Source of the DNA: Wujia chipingensis
GTDB lineage: Bacteria > Bacillota > Clostridia > Lachnospirales > Lachnospiraceae
Direction: 5' to 3'
NCBI RefSeq assembly: GCF_014337155.1
Contig: NZ_CP060632.1
Span: 2,177,001 to 2,241,000 of the forward strand
Length of the DNA stretch: 64,000 nucleotides
In this document: piece after piece, positions 1 through 9,064 of the stretch
Layout of the letters: every line of letters begins with the position of its first letter
How positions within the stretch are numbered: position 1 is the stretch's first letter
Notes under the pieces: generated by a model
What the model was told of the DNA's origin: nothing
The model's database searches: none
Seen by the model: only the letters and a program-made list of their open reading frames with translations
Program-made: the position numbers and the translations under genes

Positions 1-300
1 ATCTTCTGTCTCGTGCAACAGATATTCATGCCCACGCTTCCGCAGCAGATCGATTGCCATATTTCTTGCAATCTGGATCAACCATGCCCGATGCGATGTC
101 TTCTTCTGATAGGTACCCGCTACCCGGATCAGCTTGATAAAGAATTCCGACGTCACATCTTCCGCGTCCTCCCGGTTCTTTACGACATCGTAGACAATCG
201 TATAGATGAGCCGCCCATACGCGTCGTAGATGGCACGGAGCATGTCTTTATTTCCTTTTGCAAGACCTTTTATGGCAGCATAAAATTCATGTTCTGTCAT
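1..300 (-). CDS. ECF-type RNA polymerase sigma factor, N-terminal part (runs off left edge)
   Basis: The minus strand reads from an ATG at 298-300 (MTEHEFYAAIKGLAKGNKD...) without a stop to base 1. A GGGGA ribosome binding site lies just upstream of the ATG. The 100 visible residues match sigma-70 region 2: the helix around YDAYGRLIYTIVYDVVKNRED, then DVTSEFFIKL, then the region 2.4-like WLIQIARNMAIDLLRKR, which contacts the -10 element. Region 4 is outside the window, so neither the subgroup nor the target promoters can be named. No anti-sigma gene is visible because the downstream side is cut off. It is a second sigma factor, distinct from the fused one near 33 kb. I am confident of the family but not of the role. 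Confidence 0.85.
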   Translation of the reverse strand, partial: MTEHEFYAAIKGLAKGNKDMLRAIYDAYGRLIYTIVYDVVKNREDAEDVTSEFFIKLIRVAGTYQKKTSHRAWLIQIARNMAIDLLRKRGHEYLLHETED

Positions 301-411
301 ATACCTGTCCCCTCATAACCCCTGCTATATATTATACGTTTCTGATTTCGATTTTTATGGTTGATTTTTAATGGAACAACTTCACCAACCATATTTCTAT
401 GCATTATACTG

Positions 412-442
412 AAAAAAGCGGCAAGACTGTTCATCCTGCCGC
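412..442 (-). terminator. Intrinsic terminator of purC
   Basis: On the minus strand a GC-rich stem (GCGGCA pairing with TGCCGC, extended past one mismatch) is followed by six T residues. It lies 15 bp downstream of the purC stop codon. Confidence 0.75.
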
Positions 443-456
443 CGCATCATTTTGTC

Positions 457-1317
457 TTATAAATCTTTTCCTGTCAACAGCTTGTATGCCTGCAGATATT
501 TGTCGATGGTCTTATCTACGATATCCTGTGGCAATGTCCAGTTATGACCTTCGTTTGCCTTTAACCAGTCACGTGCAAACTGCTTGTCGAAGGATGGCTG
601 ACCATGTCCCGGCTCATAGCCTTCGGCTGGCCAGAATCTGGAGCTGTCCGGTGTCAGCATCTCATCGCCGAGTACCATATTGCCGTCCTCGTCCAGACCG
701 AACTCAAACTTTGTATCTGCAATGATGATACCACGGGAAAGTGCATACTCTGCACACTTCTTGTACAGTGCAATTGTATAATCGCGAAGCTTTGCTGCAT
801 ACTCTTCTCCCTTGCCTGGGAAATATTTCTCAAGATGTGCTACGCTCTGCTCATAAGAGATATTCTCGTCATGATCGCCAATCTCAGCCTTGGTAGATGG
901 TGTGTAAATTGGCTCAGGCAGCTTGTCGCTCTCTTTCAAACCTTCTGGAAGCTTGATGCCACAGACAGTACCATTTTCCTTGTAGCTTGCCCAGCCACTA
1001 CCTGTGATATAGCCTCTTACGATACACTCGATTGGAAGCATGTTCAGTTTCCGGCAGAGCATGCTGTTTCCATCAAACTGTGGCTGCTGGAAGAACTCTG
1101 GCATATCCTTTACATCTACGGAAATCATATGGTTTGGAAGGATGTCCTCTGTCATATCAAACCAGAATTTTGACATCTGTGTCAGTACAGTACCCTTCTT
1201 TGTTACCTGATTGTTCAGGATTACATCAAAGCAGCTGATACGGTCTGTTGCAACCATGATCAGGCTGTCTCCGTTGTCGTAGATCTCGCGAACTTTTCCT
1301 TCTTTGATCGGCTTCAT
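457..1317 (-). CDS. purC: Phosphoribosylaminoimidazole-succinocarboxamide synthase (SAICAR synthetase)
   Basis: This cytosolic enzyme joins CAIR and aspartate using ATP to form SAICAR in de novo purine synthesis. The 286-residue protein opens with the nucleotide-binding start KEGKVREIYD. It carries VATDRISCFDV near residue 25, the signature IIADTKFEFG near residue 200, and DEMLTPDSSRFWP near residue 218. It belongs to the longer SAICAR synthetase class (about 290 residues) rather than the roughly 240-residue class. The start is fixed by AAAGGAGAT eight bases upstream. It stands alone, with no other pur gene in view. A long inverted-repeat element (1343-1560) lies immediately upstream, where the promoter would be expected. 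I saw no purine riboswitch core there. Confidence 0.96.
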   Translation of the reverse strand: MKPIKEGKVREIYDNGDSLIMVATDRISCFDVILNNQVTKKGTVLTQMSKFWFDMTEDILPNHMISVDVKDMPEFFQQPQFDGNSMLCRKLNMLPIECIVRGYITGSGWASYKENGTVCGIKLPEGLKESDKLPEPIYTPSTKAEIGDHDENISYEQSVAHLEKYFPGKGEEYAAKLRDYTIALYKKCAEYALSRGIIIADTKFEFGLDEDGNMVLGDEMLTPDSSRFWPAEGYEPGHGQPSFDKQFARDWLKANEGHNWTLPQDIVDKTIDKYLQAYKLLTGKDL

Positions 1318-1342
1318 GTTCTTATCTCCTTTGTCTTTTTTA

Positions 1343-1560
1343 ATGAGTCATCTTGTTTTACATATAGTGTCTCTAAAGTTTGCACATAATTACTATTTCT
1401 ACGCAGACGCGCTCCCGCTCACTTCATCACGCAGTGGTACTAAATTCGCGACGCTGAAGCTGTCGCTCATTAAGTGCCAGCGTGCTTCAACGGTCTGCTT
1501 TAGAATTAGTAATTATGCGCAAACTTATATACATTTTATTCGTAAAACAAAATTACTCAT
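1343..1560. repeat. Long imperfect inverted-repeat (hairpin) element between purC and nrdD
   Basis: The left arm 1343-1408 and right arm 1493-1560 are imperfect reverse complements over about 66 bp. Shared blocks include ATGAGT, TTGTTTTAC, AGTTTGC, CATAATTACTA and CAGAC. The roughly 84-bp loop is GC-richer and itself structured (CGCTGAAGC against GCTTCAACG). It has the same architecture as the element at 22152-22409. It fills most of this 346-bp gap, and no ORF inside it looks real. Confidence 0.7.
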
Positions 1561-1602
1561 ACATACTAGCACCTTGGCGATGCTTAGGCAAGAGCTATTT
1601 TG

Positions 1603-1649
1603 CAAAAAACAAGGCAGGAACATAAGAAATCGTCTGCGCCTGCCTTTGT
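1603..1649 (-). terminator. Intrinsic terminator of nrdD
   Basis: ACAAAGGCAGG pairs with CCTGCCTTGT on the minus strand and is followed by a T-run, 15 bp after the nrdD stop. Confidence 0.75.
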
Positions 1650-1663
1650 TTATTCATATTCTT

Positions 1664-3850
1664 TTACAGGTGAAGTACGCGGTCTTTGATCTCCTGCGTC
1701 CGGCCCTGATTCCAGAACTGTGTTCCGATGTAGCCACAGGTTCTTCGAGCTACAAACAGGTTGTTCTGGTCACGGTTGCCACAGTTCGGGCACTCCCAGA
1801 CGAGCTTGCCGTTCTCGTCGGTCACGATCTTGATCTCACCGTCGTAGCCGCAGATCTCGCAGTAGTCGCTCTTCGTATTTAACTCCGCATATAAAATGTT
1901 ATCATAGATGAATTTCATCACGGAGATAACCGCCTCCACATTGTCCTGCAGGTTCGGTACTTCCACGTAACTGATCGCACCACCCGGGGAAAGCTTCTGG
2001 AACTCGGATTCGAATTTCAGCTTGTCGAATGCATTGACCGGTTCGGTTACATGGATATGGTAGCTGTTCGTAATGTAGTTTTTATCAGTAACACCCTTGA
2101 TAATTCCAAACCGCTTCTGCAAGCACTTGGCGAATTTGTATGTCGTAGATTCCATCGGCGTACCATAAACGGAATAGCTGATGTTCTCTGCTTCCTTCCA
2201 CTCTTTACACTTGTCGTTTAATTTCTGCATTACTTCGAGTGCAAGCTTCTTGCCCTCTGGTGAAGTATGTGTCTTGCCTGTCATACGCACGCACATCTCG
2301 CAAAGTCCTGCATAGCCAAGTGAGATTGTTGAATATCCATTGAACAGTAATTTATCAATGGTTTCGCCCTTCTTGAGTCTCGCGAGTGCACCATGCTGCC
2401 ACAGGATTGGAGCGACATCGGATACCGTTCCAAGCAGTCGCTCATGTCTGCATCGAAGTGCCCGGTGACAAAGCTCCAGACGGGATTCAAGAATCTCCCA
2501 GAACCGGTCGATATGTCCCTCTGCGGAACATGCAACATCAACCAAGTTGATTGTGACAACACCCTGATTGAATCGTCCGTAATATTTTCTTGTGCCATCC
2601 GGATTTCTCTGGCTGTCCTCGGATGTCGGAAATGACCGGCAGCCCATGCACGGATAGACATCGCCATTTTTCAGCTCACGCATCACCTTCGCAGAAATGT
2701 AATCCGGCACCATACGCTTTGCGGTACATTTCGCAGCGAGCTCGGTCAGATACCAATACTTGGAATCCTCGGTAATATTATCTTTGTCAAGCACATAAAT
2801 AAGCTTCGGAAATGCAGGTGTAATCCAGATACCCTTCTCATTCTTGACACCCTGGATTCTCTGTTGCAGCACTTCCTCGATGATCATCGCCAAATCATCC
2901 CGTGTCTGACCTTCCGGGACTTCATCAAGATACATGAACATTGTAACGAACGGTGCCTGCCCGTTACAGGTCATAAGGGTAATAAGCTGGTACTGGATTG
3001 TCTGGATTCCGCTTTTTACCTCCGCACGCAGACGGCTCTCTGTAATCTTGCTGATTACTTCCTCGTCAAGTGCTTCGCCACACATCTTCCGCTCCTCGAT
3101 TACCTGCTCGCGGATCTTCTTCCGGCTCACATCAACAAACGGTGCGATATGGGAAAGTGTAAAGGACTGTCCGCCATACTGGTTACTTGCAACCTGCGCC
3201 ACGATCTGTGTTGTGACATTACATGCAGTGAAGAAGCTGTGCGGCTTCTCAATCATCGTCTCGCTGATGACGGTTCCGTTCTGCAGCATATCCTCCAGAT
3301 TCACGAGGTCGCAGTTATGTTCCCTTTGGGCGAAATAATCCGAATCATGGAAATGGATAATTCCCTGTTCATGTGCTTCCACAATCTCTTCCGGAAGCAG
3401 CATACGCTTCGTTAAATCCTTACTGACCTCACCTGCCATATAATCACGCTGAGTCGAATTAATAACCGGATTCTTATTCGAATTCTCCTGATTAACTTCC
3501 TCATTCAGATGATCGATCAATGCTAAAATTCCATTATCGGTAGTGTTTGATTTTCTTGCAAGCTCACGCTTATACCGGTAACGCACATACTTCTGGGCAA
3601 CCTCGTATCCACGCATCTCCATAATTCCGGTCTCCACCATATCCTGAATATCTTCTACGTGAATCGCATGTGTCATGATCTCGATCTGTTTCGCAATGTT
3701 ATCGGCGATTGCCTGCACCTGATAATCGTTCAACTGATGCAACCGGTCTACCTCTTTGTTCGCGGCAGTGATCGCATTCACGATTTTGTCAAGATTGAAG
3801 CAGACTTCCTCGCCATTTCTCTTAATTACATTTGTGTGTACTGCATCCAT
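1664..3850 (-). CDS. nrdD: Anaerobic ribonucleoside-triphosphate reductase, class III
   Basis: This oxygen-sensitive glycyl-radical enzyme reduces ribonucleoside triphosphates to dNTPs under anaerobic growth. The 728-residue protein begins with an ATP-cone allosteric domain (VIKRNGEEVCFNLDKIVNAI, residues 8-30). It continues with the barrel core and ends with the zinc site (CEIC and CPNC, residues about 665-690) and the glycyl-radical loop RRTCGYIGTQFWNQGR. Full length and all key residues look intact. The start ATG is preceded by AAGGGAG. No nrdG activase gene lies next to it, so the activase must be encoded elsewhere. Two NrdR boxes upstream indicate repression by NrdR with ATP/dATP. Confidence 0.97.
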   Translation of the reverse strand: MDAVHTNVIKRNGEEVCFNLDKIVNAITAANKEVDRLHQLNDYQVQAIADNIAKQIEIMTHAIHVEDIQDMVETGIMEMRGYEVAQKYVRYRYKRELARKSNTTDNGILALIDHLNEEVNQENSNKNPVINSTQRDYMAGEVSKDLTKRMLLPEEIVEAHEQGIIHFHDSDYFAQREHNCDLVNLEDMLQNGTVISETMIEKPHSFFTACNVTTQIVAQVASNQYGGQSFTLSHIAPFVDVSRKKIREQVIEERKMCGEALDEEVISKITESRLRAEVKSGIQTIQYQLITLMTCNGQAPFVTMFMYLDEVPEGQTRDDLAMIIEEVLQQRIQGVKNEKGIWITPAFPKLIYVLDKDNITEDSKYWYLTELAAKCTAKRMVPDYISAKVMRELKNGDVYPCMGCRSFPTSEDSQRNPDGTRKYYGRFNQGVVTINLVDVACSAEGHIDRFWEILESRLELCHRALRCRHERLLGTVSDVAPILWQHGALARLKKGETIDKLLFNGYSTISLGYAGLCEMCVRMTGKTHTSPEGKKLALEVMQKLNDKCKEWKEAENISYSVYGTPMESTTYKFAKCLQKRFGIIKGVTDKNYITNSYHIHVTEPVNAFDKLKFESEFQKLSPGGAISYVEVPNLQDNVEAVISVMKFIYDNILYAELNTKSDYCEICGYDGEIKIVTDENGKLVWECPNCGNRDQNNLFVARRTCGYIGTQFWNQGRTQEIKDRVLHL

Positions 3851-3884
3851 TTATATTTGACTCCCTTTTATAATACTTTCTCAA

Positions 3885-3947
3885 ACACTAAATATAGTAT
3901 TTTCTTTTTTATTTTAATACTATATTTAGTGACCAAGTGCTATTATA
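3885..3947 (-). promoter_or_regulatory. Tandem NrdR boxes and -10 element of nrdD
   Basis: Two 16-bp boxes of the NrdR type (consensus like ACACTATATATAGTGT) lie at 3885-3900 and 3917-3932. They are inverted relative to each other with centres 32 bp apart, about three helical turns. A TATAAT on the minus strand lies at 3942-3947, with a weak -35. This is the classical NrdR arrangement, and it places the boxes downstream of the start of transcription. Confidence 0.85.
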
Positions 3948-3960
3948 ATACACACTTACA

Positions 3961-4001
3961 AAAAAAGGAAGATGTAAATGGAAATTTACACCCTCCTTTT
4001 T
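3961..4001 (-). terminator. Intrinsic terminator of carB
   Basis: AAAAGGA...TGTAAAT pairs with ATTTACA...TCCTTTT and a T-run follows on the minus strand. It sits between the carB stop and the nrdD promoter. Confidence 0.7.
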
Positions 4002-4055
4002 ACATGTATACAAGTATACATTTTTTATTTGAATTTTACCGCATTTTTTTGTCGA

Positions 4056-7000
4056 TTATTGGATTGCCTTATGAATCTCCTGCAATGACATAACACCGAT
4101 CTCACCATATTTTAAGACTGCTTCGATACCCTCTGCGGTTGCACGTGCGGCTGCCATCGTTGTCATATATGGAACCTTTGCACGGATCGCGGTCTTGCGG
4201 ACATAACTGTCATCAAACACCTTCTCTTCCTGTGTTGCCGGTGTGTTGATGATGAGCTGGATCTTGCCATTCATCACAGCATCCACGATATTCGGTCTGC
4301 CTTCCTGCATTTTGTTGATACGGTCCGCCTTAATACCATTTGCGATCAACAGTTCATAAGTAGTACCAGTAGCTACGATGTGGAATCCGCATTTCTCAAA
4401 TGTCTTTGCGATATCTACAACCTCTGGCTTATCCTTGCGGCTGACAGAAAAAAGCACCGTGCCTTCCTTCGGAAGTCTTGTCTGGGTTGCTTCCTGTGCC
4501 TTGTAGAATGCCTCGCCGACATTCGTGGAAAGTCCAAGTACCTCGCCGGTCGAACGCATCTCAGGTCCTAATACCGGGTCAACCTCCTGGAACATGTTGA
4601 ATGGGAATACGGCTTCCTTCACGCCGTAATACTTCGGCTTTACTTCCTTCATCTCTGGAAGCGGAGATGGCTTGCCGGTTAACTCACTTGTCATAATCTG
4701 TGTTGCAATCTTCACCATAGATACGCCACATACCTTGGATACCAATGGTACGGTACGGGATGCACGCGGATTTGCTTCGAGTACATATACCTTGTCGTTC
4801 TCGATTGCATACTGCATATTCATCAAACCACAGACACCCATTTCCTCTGCGATCTTTCTTGTGTAATCTTTGATCGTCTCCACGAGCTTCTCCGGAATTC
4901 CTCTGGATGGAAGAATACATGCTGAATCACCGGAGTGAACACCTGCAAGCTCGATATGCTCCATAACAGCTGGTACAAATGCATGCTTGCCATCTGCGAT
5001 CGCATCTGCCTCACACTCAGTTGCATGGCGCAGGAAACGGTCGATCAGGATTGGACGGTCCGGTGTCACACCAACAGCGGCTGCCATATATTTCTTCAGA
5101 GATTCCGGCTCGCTGACAACCTCCATACCACGTCCGCCAAGGACATAAGATGGACGAACCATAACCGGATAACCGATCTTCTCAGCAACAGCAAGTGCTT
5201 CCTCAACATTCGTTGCCATGCCAGCTTCTGGCATCGGGATGTCAAGCTTCTCCATCATTGCACGGAAGAGATCACGATCCTCTGCCATATCGATAACTTC
5301 TGGGGATGTACCAAGGATACGCACGCCGTTCTTCTTCAAGTCTGCTGCCAGATTCAGCGGTGTCTGTCCACCGAACTGTGCAATGACGCCCACCGGCTGC
5401 TCCTTCTCGTAGATCGAAAGTACATCTTCGAGTGTCAATGGCTCAAAATACAATTTATCAGATGTATCGTAATCTGTCGAAACCGTCTCCGGGTTACAGT
5501 TTACAATGATTGTCTCAAATCCAAGCTCTTTTAGTGCAAGTGCTGCATGTACACAACAATAATCAAATTCGATACCCTGTCCGATACGGTTTGGACCACC
5601 GCCAAGGATCATGATCTTCTTGTTGTTCGTAATTGTTGTGTGGTCTGGTGCATTATAAGTTGAATAGTAATAAGAACGGTCTTCGGTTCCACTTACATGT
5701 ACCGGCTCCCAGCTCTCGGTAATGCCGTAGCCAAGACGGGTATTTCGGATATCGTCCTCTGGAACTTCAAGCAGCTTGCTTAAGTAACGGTCTGAGAAAC
5801 CATCCTTCTTCGCCTGCTCCATTGTATCCTTGTCGAGTGTCTCACCCTTCTTTGCAAGCAGTGCTTCTTCCTCTTCTACAAGCTCCTTCATCTGCTCAAT
5901 GAAGTAATGCTTGATCTTCGTCAGGTTGTATAACTCCTCAACTGTCGCGCCCTTACGAAGTGCCTCATACATGATAAACTGTCTCTCACTGGTTGGTTCT
6001 ACCAGCATTGCAAGCAGCTCATCCTTTGTCTTATCATGGAAATCCTTCGCAAAGCCAAGTCCGTAACGACCGATCTCCAAGCTTCGGATTGCCTTCTGGA
6101 ATGCTTCCTTATAAGTCTTACCGATACTCATAACTTCACCAACAGCACGCATCTGTGTACCAAGCTTGTCCTGCGCATCCTTGAACTTCTCAAACGCCCA
6201 TCTAGCAAACTTGATTACGACATAATCGCCACCCGGAACATATTTGTCGAGGGTTCCATGCACGCCGCAAGGAATCTCATCCAATGTAAGTCCGGCTGCA
6301 AGCATCGCTGATACAAGCGCGATTGGGAATCCTGTCGCCTTGGAAGCAAGTGCAGAAGAACGGGAAGTTCTAGGGTTGATCTCGATTACAATGATTCGAT
6401 CTGTCACCGGATCATGTGCAAACTGTACGTTTGTTCCACCGATCACCTGTACTTCGTCTACAATCTTATATGCCTGCTCCTGCAAACGCTTCTGACATTC
6501 CTCAGAGATTGTAAGCATTGGTGCAGAACAGAAGGAATCTCCCGTGTGTACGCCGAGTGGATCAATGTTCTCAATGAAGCAGACCGTAATCATGTTACCC
6601 TTTGCATCACGGACAACCTCAAGCTCCAGCTCTTCCCAGCCAAGGATTGACTCCTCAACGAGTACCTGTCCTACCAGACTTGCCTGCAGACCTCTTGCAC
6701 AGACGGTCTTCAACTCTTCTACATTGTAGACAAGTCCGCCACCGGCACCGCCCATTGTATAGGCTGGACGCAAAACAACTGGGTAACCAAGCTTATCTGC
6801 AATCGCAAGTGCTTCTTCTACAGAATAGGCAACTTCACTGCGCGCCATCTCAATTCCCAGTTTGTTCATAGTTTTCTTAAATTCAATTCGGTCCTCACCA
6901 CGTTCGATCGCATCTACCTGAACGCCGATGACCTTCACGTTATATTTGTCAAGTATGCCTGCAGCTGCAAGCTCGGAACACAAATTAAGGCCCGACTGAC

Positions 7001-7274
7001 CACCGAGGTTCGGTAATATCGCATCTGGGCGTTCCTTGGCAATAATCTGCTCCAATCTTGTCACATTCAATGGCTCAATATATGTCACATCCGCAATACC
7101 AGGATCTGTCATAATGGTTGCAGGATTGGAATTTACCAGAATGATCTCATAGCCGAGCTGTCTTAAAGCTTTACATGCCTGCGTGCCGGAATAGTCAAAC
7201 TCACATGCCTGACCGATAATGATTGGACCGGAACCGATAATCAGAACTTTTTTAATGTCTTCTCTTTTGCTCAT
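4056..7274 (-). CDS. carB: Carbamoyl-phosphate synthase, large subunit
   Basis: This subunit makes carbamoyl phosphate from bicarbonate, ammonia and two ATP for arginine and pyrimidine synthesis. At 1072 residues it has the normal length. It has the expected duplicated halves: an ATP-grasp unit from residue 1 (VLIIGSGPIIIGQACEFDYSGTQA) and a second from about residue 555 (IMILGGGPNRIGQGIEFDYCCVHA). A C-terminal MGS-like allosteric domain (about 940-1072) would bind UMP, IMP or ornithine. The start has GGGGG upstream. The glutaminase subunit gene carA, which normally precedes carB, is not here, so the subunits are encoded apart. It has its own promoter at 7325-7353. Confidence 0.97.
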   Translation of the reverse strand: MSKREDIKKVLIIGSGPIIIGQACEFDYSGTQACKALRQLGYEIILVNSNPATIMTDPGIADVTYIEPLNVTRLEQIIAKERPDAILPNLGGQSGLNLCSELAAAGILDKYNVKVIGVQVDAIERGEDRIEFKKTMNKLGIEMARSEVAYSVEEALAIADKLGYPVVLRPAYTMGGAGGGLVYNVEELKTVCARGLQASLVGQVLVEESILGWEELELEVVRDAKGNMITVCFIENIDPLGVHTGDSFCSAPMLTISEECQKRLQEQAYKIVDEVQVIGGTNVQFAHDPVTDRIIVIEINPRTSRSSALASKATGFPIALVSAMLAAGLTLDEIPCGVHGTLDKYVPGGDYVVIKFARWAFEKFKDAQDKLGTQMRAVGEVMSIGKTYKEAFQKAIRSLEIGRYGLGFAKDFHDKTKDELLAMLVEPTSERQFIMYEALRKGATVEELYNLTKIKHYFIEQMKELVEEEEALLAKKGETLDKDTMEQAKKDGFSDRYLSKLLEVPEDDIRNTRLGYGITESWEPVHVSGTEDRSYYYSTYNAPDHTTITNNKKIMILGGGPNRIGQGIEFDYCCVHAALALKELGFETIIVNCNPETVSTDYDTSDKLYFEPLTLEDVLSIYEKEQPVGVIAQFGGQTPLNLAADLKKNGVRILGTSPEVIDMAEDRDLFRAMMEKLDIPMPEAGMATNVEEALAVAEKIGYPVMVRPSYVLGGRGMEVVSEPESLKKYMAAAVGVTPDRPILIDRFLRHATECEADAIADGKHAFVPAVMEHIELAGVHSGDSACILPSRGIPEKLVETIKDYTRKIAEEMGVCGLMNMQYAIENDKVYVLEANPRASRTVPLVSKVCGVSMVKIATQIMTSELTGKPSPLPEMKEVKPKYYGVKEAVFPFNMFQEVDPVLGPEMRSTGEVLGLSTNVGEAFYKAQEATQTRLPKEGTVLFSVSRKDKPEVVDIAKTFEKCGFHIVATGTTYELLIANGIKADRINKMQEGRPNIVDAVMNGKIQLIINTPATQEEKVFDDSYVRKTAIRAKVPYMTTMAAARATAEGIEAVLKYGEIGVMSLQEIHKAIQ

Positions 7275-7324
7275 ATTTGCCCCCTTGTGTAATATTTAAT
7301 CCGATTTTTATCCAAAATCACTTA

Positions 7325-7353
7325 ATTATACTAGATGTGCGGAGCAAATACAA
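7325..7353 (-). promoter_or_regulatory. carB promoter
   Basis: On the minus strand TTGTAT (7348-7353), a 17-bp spacer and TATAAT (7325-7330) lie about 50 bp before the carB start. Confidence 0.75.
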
Positions 7354-7368
7354 TTAAAGAGAAGGCAT

Positions 7369-7399
7369 AAAAAAAGAACCCTTGTTTCGAGGGTTCTTT
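7369..7399 (-). terminator. Intrinsic terminator of pdxST
   Basis: AAAGAACCC pairs perfectly with GGGTTCTTT and is followed by seven T residues, 12 bp after the pdxT stop. Confidence 0.9.
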
Positions 7400-7410
7400 C
7401 GTATTTTTGC

Positions 7411-7980
7411 TTAGTTTTCCGAAATCATATCCACAAAATACTGATGAATTTTTACATCTTCGGTCAGTTCCGGGTGGAATGCTGTCACGAGCTGTTTTCC
7501 CTGACGGGCAACTACGATCTTGCCATCGCATGTCGCCAAGACATCGACACCATCACCAACGCTCTCAATATACGGAGCACGGATAAATGTCATGCCGACC
7601 GTTCCGATTCCCTTGAAGTCCTCTTCTACGAAGAAGCTGCCAAGCTGTCTGCCGTAAGCATTTCTACGGGCTGTGATATTCATTGTCCGGAAGCCAAGTG
7701 CATCCTCTCCGTCAATATCCTTTGCCAGAAGCAGCAAGCCTGCACAGGTACCGAAGACCGGCAGACCTGCCTCGATCTTCGCCTTGAGGGGTTCATACAG
7801 GGAAAGCTCCTTCAGAAGTTTTCCCATAACTGTGCTTTCGCCGCCCGGAATGATAAGTCCATCCATATCGTCCTGCAGGTCGTCTGCCTGACGGATCTCG
7901 AAGTGTGGAATATGTAATTTGTCCAGAGATGCTTCATGCTCTGCAAATGCACCCTGCAATGCCAATATTCCTATCTTCAT
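7411..7980 (-). CDS. pdxT: Pyridoxal 5'-phosphate synthase, glutaminase subunit
   Basis: PdxT hydrolyses glutamine and channels ammonia to PdxS for DXP-independent vitamin B6 synthesis. I place the start at the ATG ending at 7980 (MKIGILALQGAFAEH), giving 189 residues, the usual length. The reading frame is open further upstream, but that part overlaps pdxS in another frame. Visible glutaminase features are the GGES loop (GGESTVMGK), the nucleophile Cys in FGTCAGLLLLA, and the His-Glu pair in AFHPELTED. The stop of pdxS and this start are separated by one base, so the two are translationally coupled. Confidence 0.96.
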   Translation of the reverse strand: MKIGILALQGAFAEHEASLDKLHIPHFEIRQADDLQDDMDGLIIPGGESTVMGKLLKELSLYEPLKAKIEAGLPVFGTCAGLLLLAKDIDGEDALGFRTMNITARRNAYGRQLGSFFVEEDFKGIGTVGMTFIRAPYIESVGDGVDVLATCDGKIVVARQGKQLVTAFHPELTEDVKIHQYFVDMISEN

Positions 7981-7981
7981 C

Positions 7982-8860
7982 TTACTTTCCTCTTTCTGCC
8001 ATAAGAATCTCAATCTCAGACTCATTGATTCCGACCATAGCCTCGCCAAGATCTTCTGAGAGTTCTGCAATAAGCTTTGCATCCTGATAGTTTGTAACAG
8101 CCTTAACAATAGCAGCTGCACGCTTTGCAGGATTTCCGGACTTGAAGATACCGGATCCAACGAATACACCTTCTGCTCCAAGCTGCATCATAAGTGCTGC
8201 ATCCGCTGGTGTTGCGACACCACCGGCCGCAAAGTTTACAACCGGAAGCTTGCCATTCTCATGGACGTAACGTACAAGCTCTACCGGTACCTGAAGCTGC
8301 TTTGCTGCTTCGTAGATCTCATCCTCTGCCATACCCACGATACGACGGATCTCAGAGTTCATGGCACGCATGTGGCGAACTGCCTGTACAACATCACCGG
8401 TTCCCGGCTCACCCTTTGTACGGATCATAGATGCACCTTCCTCAATACGACGAAGTGCCTCGCCAAGATCACGGGCACCACAGACAAATGGAACCTTGAA
8501 CTTCGTCTTATCAATATGGTAGATATCATCGGCTGGTGATAAAACCTCACTCTCATCGATGTAGTCAATCTCGATTGCTTCGAGGATCTGTGCCTCTACG
8601 AAATGTCCGATACGGCACTTAGCCATAACTGGAATTGTAACAGCTTCCTGAATTCCCTTGATCATCTTTGGATCACTCATACGGGATACGCCGCCAGCTG
8701 CACGAATATCGGCTGGAATTCTCTCCAATGCCATAACTGCACATGCACCTGCTTCCTGTGCAATTCTTGCCTGCTCCGGTGTTGTAACGTCCATGATAAC
8801 GCCACCCTTTAACATCTGTGCAAGGTTCTTATTCAATTCATATCTGTTCTCGCTCATCAT
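7982..8860 (-). CDS. pdxS: Pyridoxal 5'-phosphate synthase, PLP-synthase subunit
   Basis: PdxS condenses ribose 5-phosphate, glyceraldehyde 3-phosphate and ammonia to PLP and forms a 12-mer core around which PdxT binds. The 292-residue protein has the conserved barrel start [32 protein letters not shown], and RIGHFVEAQ, plus the C-terminal phosphate-binding run [39 protein letters not shown] site lies five bases upstream of the first of two adjacent ATGs. Together with pdxT it forms a two-gene operon. Confidence 0.97.
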   Translation of the reverse strand: MMSENRYELNKNLAQMLKGGVIMDVTTPEQARIAQEAGACAVMALERIPADIRAAGGVSRMSDPKMIKGIQEAVTIPVMAKCRIGHFVEAQILEAIEIDYIDESEVLSPADDIYHIDKTKFKVPFVCGARDLGEALRRIEEGASMIRTKGEPGTGDVVQAVRHMRAMNSEIRRIVGMAEDEIYEAAKQLQVPVELVRYVHENGKLPVVNFAAGGVATPADAALMMQLGAEGVFVGSGIFKSGNPAKRAAAIVKAVTNYQDAKLIAELSEDLGEAMVGINESEIEILMAERGK

Positions 8861-8941
8861 TGTTCCTCCTGATTGCTCTTTTATTTCATAATTTCCTGAT
8901 ATTCTTGCAGATATACATACAAGAAAACTACGGATATAATT

Positions 8942-8987
8942 AAAGCACAGAAACTGGATATATTGAAATATCCAGTCCCTATGCTTT
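8942..8987 (-). terminator. Hairpin between upp and pdxS, probable terminator
   Basis: AAAGCA, ACTGGATAT and their complements form a long interrupted stem without a strong T-run. It is the only clear structure in the 204-bp gap. It may end the uraA-upp transcript or belong to the pdxS leader. Confidence 0.4.
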
Positions 8988-9064
8988 TAGCAATGTCAGT
9001 TTGAACTGTTTTTAATTATTTTTACATATCTGACCTTATGTGACCTTATAGTCAGTTTTTTCCG

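Noticed and set aside
1343..1560. Purine riboswitch upstream of purC
   Set aside because: The conserved purine aptamer junction and loop sequences are absent; the structure is a long inverted repeat.
8861..9064. PdxR-type direct repeats (AAGGTCA) between upp and pdxS
   Set aside because: Two short AAGGTCA copies are visible, but the position after upp and the absence of a pdxR gene make a role speculative.
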